DNA of 25,188 nt from Bacteroidota bacterium (GTDB lineage: Bacteria > Bacteroidota > Ignavibacteria > SZUA-365): assembly GCA_018224345.1 (NCBI GenBank), contig JAGTUW010000328.1, positions 1 to 25,188 of the forward strand, in the 5' to 3' direction. Positions 23,598 through 25,188 of this stretch are shown here, one piece after another. The notes under the pieces were generated by a model. That model did not search any database. It saw only the letters and a program-made list of their open reading frames with translations, and had not been told where the DNA came from. The translations under genes were made by a program, and so were the position numbers. Numbering within the stretch: position 1 is the stretch's first letter; each line of letters begins with the position of its first letter.

Positions 23598-24911
23598 TCA
23601 GTTGTCGTTGAGCTGCTTGCGTGAGAGCGTCATGTTTTTTACGACCGCACCTTCCTCACCGAGCGTACCGATTTCCTTGCCATTGAGAAAGAACGTCACC
23701 GCTCCGGCGTCGCCGAGTGTAATGACGAAGAAATCACGTGCCTTCCAGACTCTATGTTCATTCGAGGAAAGCGACCCCCGCTCGGTACGCAACGTATCCA
23801 TTTTCACGGAAAACCAGACAGGAGTGTTTGTAAATGCCTCAAGTACAAGGCTGTCTTCACGGGCGAATACCCGCTGATGTCCCGTTGCGGGTTCGGGTGG
23901 GACACTGGGAACCTCGGGCAGGGTGTCTGCAGGCATCATCTCCAATTCTGTCATGGCGGCCTGTGTACTGTCGATGAACCGCCCCGCTTCAATGCTGGCC
24001 TTGATGGAGGTTGAATCCACCTGCACTACATCATTTTCCTGATCCGAACCGAAGTAAAACAGACCGTAGACACTGACTGCAATCAGGAGAAACACGACGA
24101 GTCCGATTCCGACGACACGCTTGTCCGAACCATCATCATTGACACCGGGAGTGGGTTGCCTTTGTGGCGGTGTTGTCGCGTCCGGTGTTACCTGCTCGCC
24201 CTGTGTCGCTCTCGAGGGTGGGGGAGGAGGCGGTGTGCCCGTTGCCGATTTCGAAGGAGGTCTCTCCTCTGAAGCACCGCTATGTCCGGTTGACGGTGTG
24301 GGGCTCCCTGCCCTTGCGCTGTCGATACCCCTCGGTGGAACAACGGTGGCAGAGCCGGATATATCGGCATTCCGCTCTTCAGCTGCCGGCGCATTCTTTT
24401 GTGCGGTGTCAGGGGGTGTTCCCCCGGCTCGCGGTTTACCGGGGTCAGTGTGCTGGGCATCAGACGTACGTATATCTATTGCTCCCGCATCCTCATCACG
24501 TATGTATGTGGATTTTCGGACAGGAGGGACGAAATCCTCGGCCTCGACTTCTGCGGTCCCTTCAATTTCCACATGAGATGAAGAACGTGTCGAGGGCCCG
24601 ACGAACTCCACCGTGTCATCGACTTTCGGAAGCAGATTTGAACTGTCGATGGCTGCGGGAGGACGTGGAATACCTTTTTCACGTTCCGCCGCTTCATTGT
24701 ACGCTGTCAGTGTCGCATCCTCATCGATTCCGATGCTGCGGGCGTATTCCCGCACAAAGGCACGCACATAGGTCTGCGGAATCGATGGAAAATCTCCGGA
24801 TTCAATCAACCGAAGATTTTTCATACTGATCCGCGTACGTGTGTGCAGATCCTCAAGCGTCAGACCAGCTTGTTCACGTGCACTTTTGAGGTATAAACCG
24901 AATTCCTTCAT
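23598..24911 (-). CDS. RodZ-like helix-turn-helix membrane protein
   Basis: Predicted bitopic cytoskeletal anchor; in E. coli the RodZ helix-turn-helix binds MreB. The 437-aa protein has an N-terminal Xre/HTH_25 domain (about 4-72; LKSAREQAGLTLEDLHTRTR, IESGDFPSIPQTYVRAFVREY). A long low-complexity cytoplasmic linker rich in Pro, Thr, Ser and acidic residues follows (about 80-262, including six consecutive prolines). One membrane helix (about 265-287) leads to a periplasmic C-terminal DUF4115/RodZ-C-like beta domain (about 348-430; LVLEAFTNTPVWFSVKMD, FFVITLGDAGAVTFFLNGKEIG). The ATG at 24911 has no clear ribosome site. It leads the long minus-strand run, and its supposed partner mreB lies in the other operon of this window. 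A plain transcription regulator is less likely given the membrane topology. Confidence 0.85.
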   Translation of the reverse strand: MKEFGLYLKSAREQAGLTLEDLHTRTRISMKNLRLIESGDFPSIPQTYVRAFVREYARSIGIDEDATLTAYNEAAEREKGIPRPPAAIDSSNLLPKVDDTVEFVGPSTRSSSHVEIEGTAEVEAEDFVPPVRKSTYIRDEDAGAIDIRTSDAQHTDPGKPRAGGTPPDTAQKNAPAAEERNADISGSATVVPPRGIDSARAGSPTPSTGHSGASEERPPSKSATGTPPPPPPSRATQGEQVTPDATTPPQRQPTPGVNDDGSDKRVVGIGLVVFLLIAVSVYGLFYFGSDQENDVVQVDSTSIKASIEAGRFIDSTQAAMTELEMMPADTLPEVPSVPPEPATGHQRVFAREDSLVLEAFTNTPVWFSVKMDTLRTERGSLSSNEHRVWKARDFFVITLGDAGAVTFFLNGKEIGTLGEEGAVVKNMTLSRKQLNDN

Positions 24912-24984
24912 AGTATGAGAATCTGCTTCAAATCATGCCGTGAGAGGGGAACATTGTCATCAATGAAAGTTAGGCAGAGGCAGG

Positions 24985-25188
24985 CGTAAAAGCAACATAA
25001 CAGGTTGCTGCAGGCTGGCGGACAGCGCTAAACACAAATAACATGACATACCAGGTTGCTGCGGGCTGGCGGACAGCGGTAAACACAAATAACATGACAT
25101 ACCAGGTTGCTGCAGCCTGGCGGACAGTGGTAAACACAAATAACATGACATACCAGGTTGCTGCAGCCTGGCGGACAGTGGTAAACAC
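24985..25188. repeat. 51-bp tandem repeat array, running off the window edge
   Basis: Units start at 25001, 25052, 25103 and 25154 (CAGGTTGCTGC), exactly 51 bp apart, with the last unit cut after 35 bp. Neighbouring units differ by two changes (1 versus 2) and three changes (2 versus 3); units 3 and 4 are identical over the visible part. Before unit 1 a decayed partial unit is recognisable (24985-25000). Units 3 and 4 contain CCAGGTTGCTGCAGCCTGG, an imperfect palindrome able to form a hairpin with an 8-bp stem and 3-nt loop. Because 51 is divisible by three, two reading frames stay open through the array, but neither has coding features. Confidence 0.92.

Noticed and set aside
24960..25188. 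Open frames encoding 17-residue repeats across the tandem array
   Set aside because: A 51-bp unit keeps any stop-free frame open automatically. Two frames stay open, starts recur in every unit and no ribosome site precedes them, so a repeat protein is not supported, though the right part is outside the window.
25001..25188. CRISPR array
   Set aside because: The 51-bp units are directly contiguous with no unique spacers, and no cas genes are present.

Overview
The window reads as a housekeeping stretch of a free-living bacterial chromosome with roughly balanced base composition. Gene content and order suggest the Bacteroidota/Chlorobiota/Ignavibacteria-Kapabacteria side of the tree: purN-purH fused to an mreBCD-mrdA-rodA block, a 7TM-HD (PgpH-type) phosphodiesterase, a long S41 C-terminal protease, a RodZ-like protein and tandem SSS symporters. 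Many genes have clear Shine-Dalgarno sites (AGGAGG, GGAG), which argues against a typical Bacteroidia genome. This placement is inference from gene families, not from a marker phylogeny.

Layout. (1) 1-1369, minus strand: a 3-hydroxyacyl-CoA dehydrogenase followed 13 bp later by the 5' part of acetate kinase, cut by the window edge. (2) 1370-1690: non-coding gap with a putative promoter for the dehydrogenase and an imperfect long inverted repeat. (3) 1691-9357, minus strand: one tight seven-gene run in transcription order purN, purH, mreB, mreC, mreD, mrdA (PBP2), rodA, with gaps of 25 bp or less or short overlaps. It joins late purine synthesis to the elongasome that builds lateral peptidoglycan. 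(4) 9358-11320, plus strand: an unrecognised 105-aa acidic-tailed protein, an IscA/ErpA-type Fe-S carrier and an Fe/Mn superoxide dismutase, with terminator hairpins after erpA and after sod. (5) 11349-24911, minus strand: a long collinear run in transcription order rodZ-like, ligA, STAS-domain protein, two SSS sodium symporters, HAD hydrolase, 7TM-HD phosphodiesterase, Xer recombinase, tmk, S41 protease. Most junctions are overlaps or gaps of a few bases, with wider gaps of 68 bp before the symporters and 95 bp before tmk. (6) 24912-25188: non-coding DNA carrying a 51-bp tandem repeat that runs off the right edge.

The two minus-strand blocks are functionally related. MreB, MreC, MreD, PBP2 and RodA form the rod complex, and RodZ, its MreB-binding membrane anchor, sits at the head of the other block. 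That second block also holds replication and chromosome functions (LigA, Tmk, Xer) and a predicted c-di-AMP hydrolase, whose substrate is linked to cell-wall and osmotic homeostasis in other bacteria. The plus-strand island is a redox/Fe-S group.

I found no CRISPR array, insertion sequence, phage gene, toxin-antitoxin pair or rRNA/tRNA gene. I also found no convincing undescribed multi-gene system. The most open items are the 51-bp tandem repeat array, the unknown 105-aa gene beside erpA, the orphan STAS protein coupled to ligA, the palindrome in front of sod, and the inverted repeat at 1485-1579.
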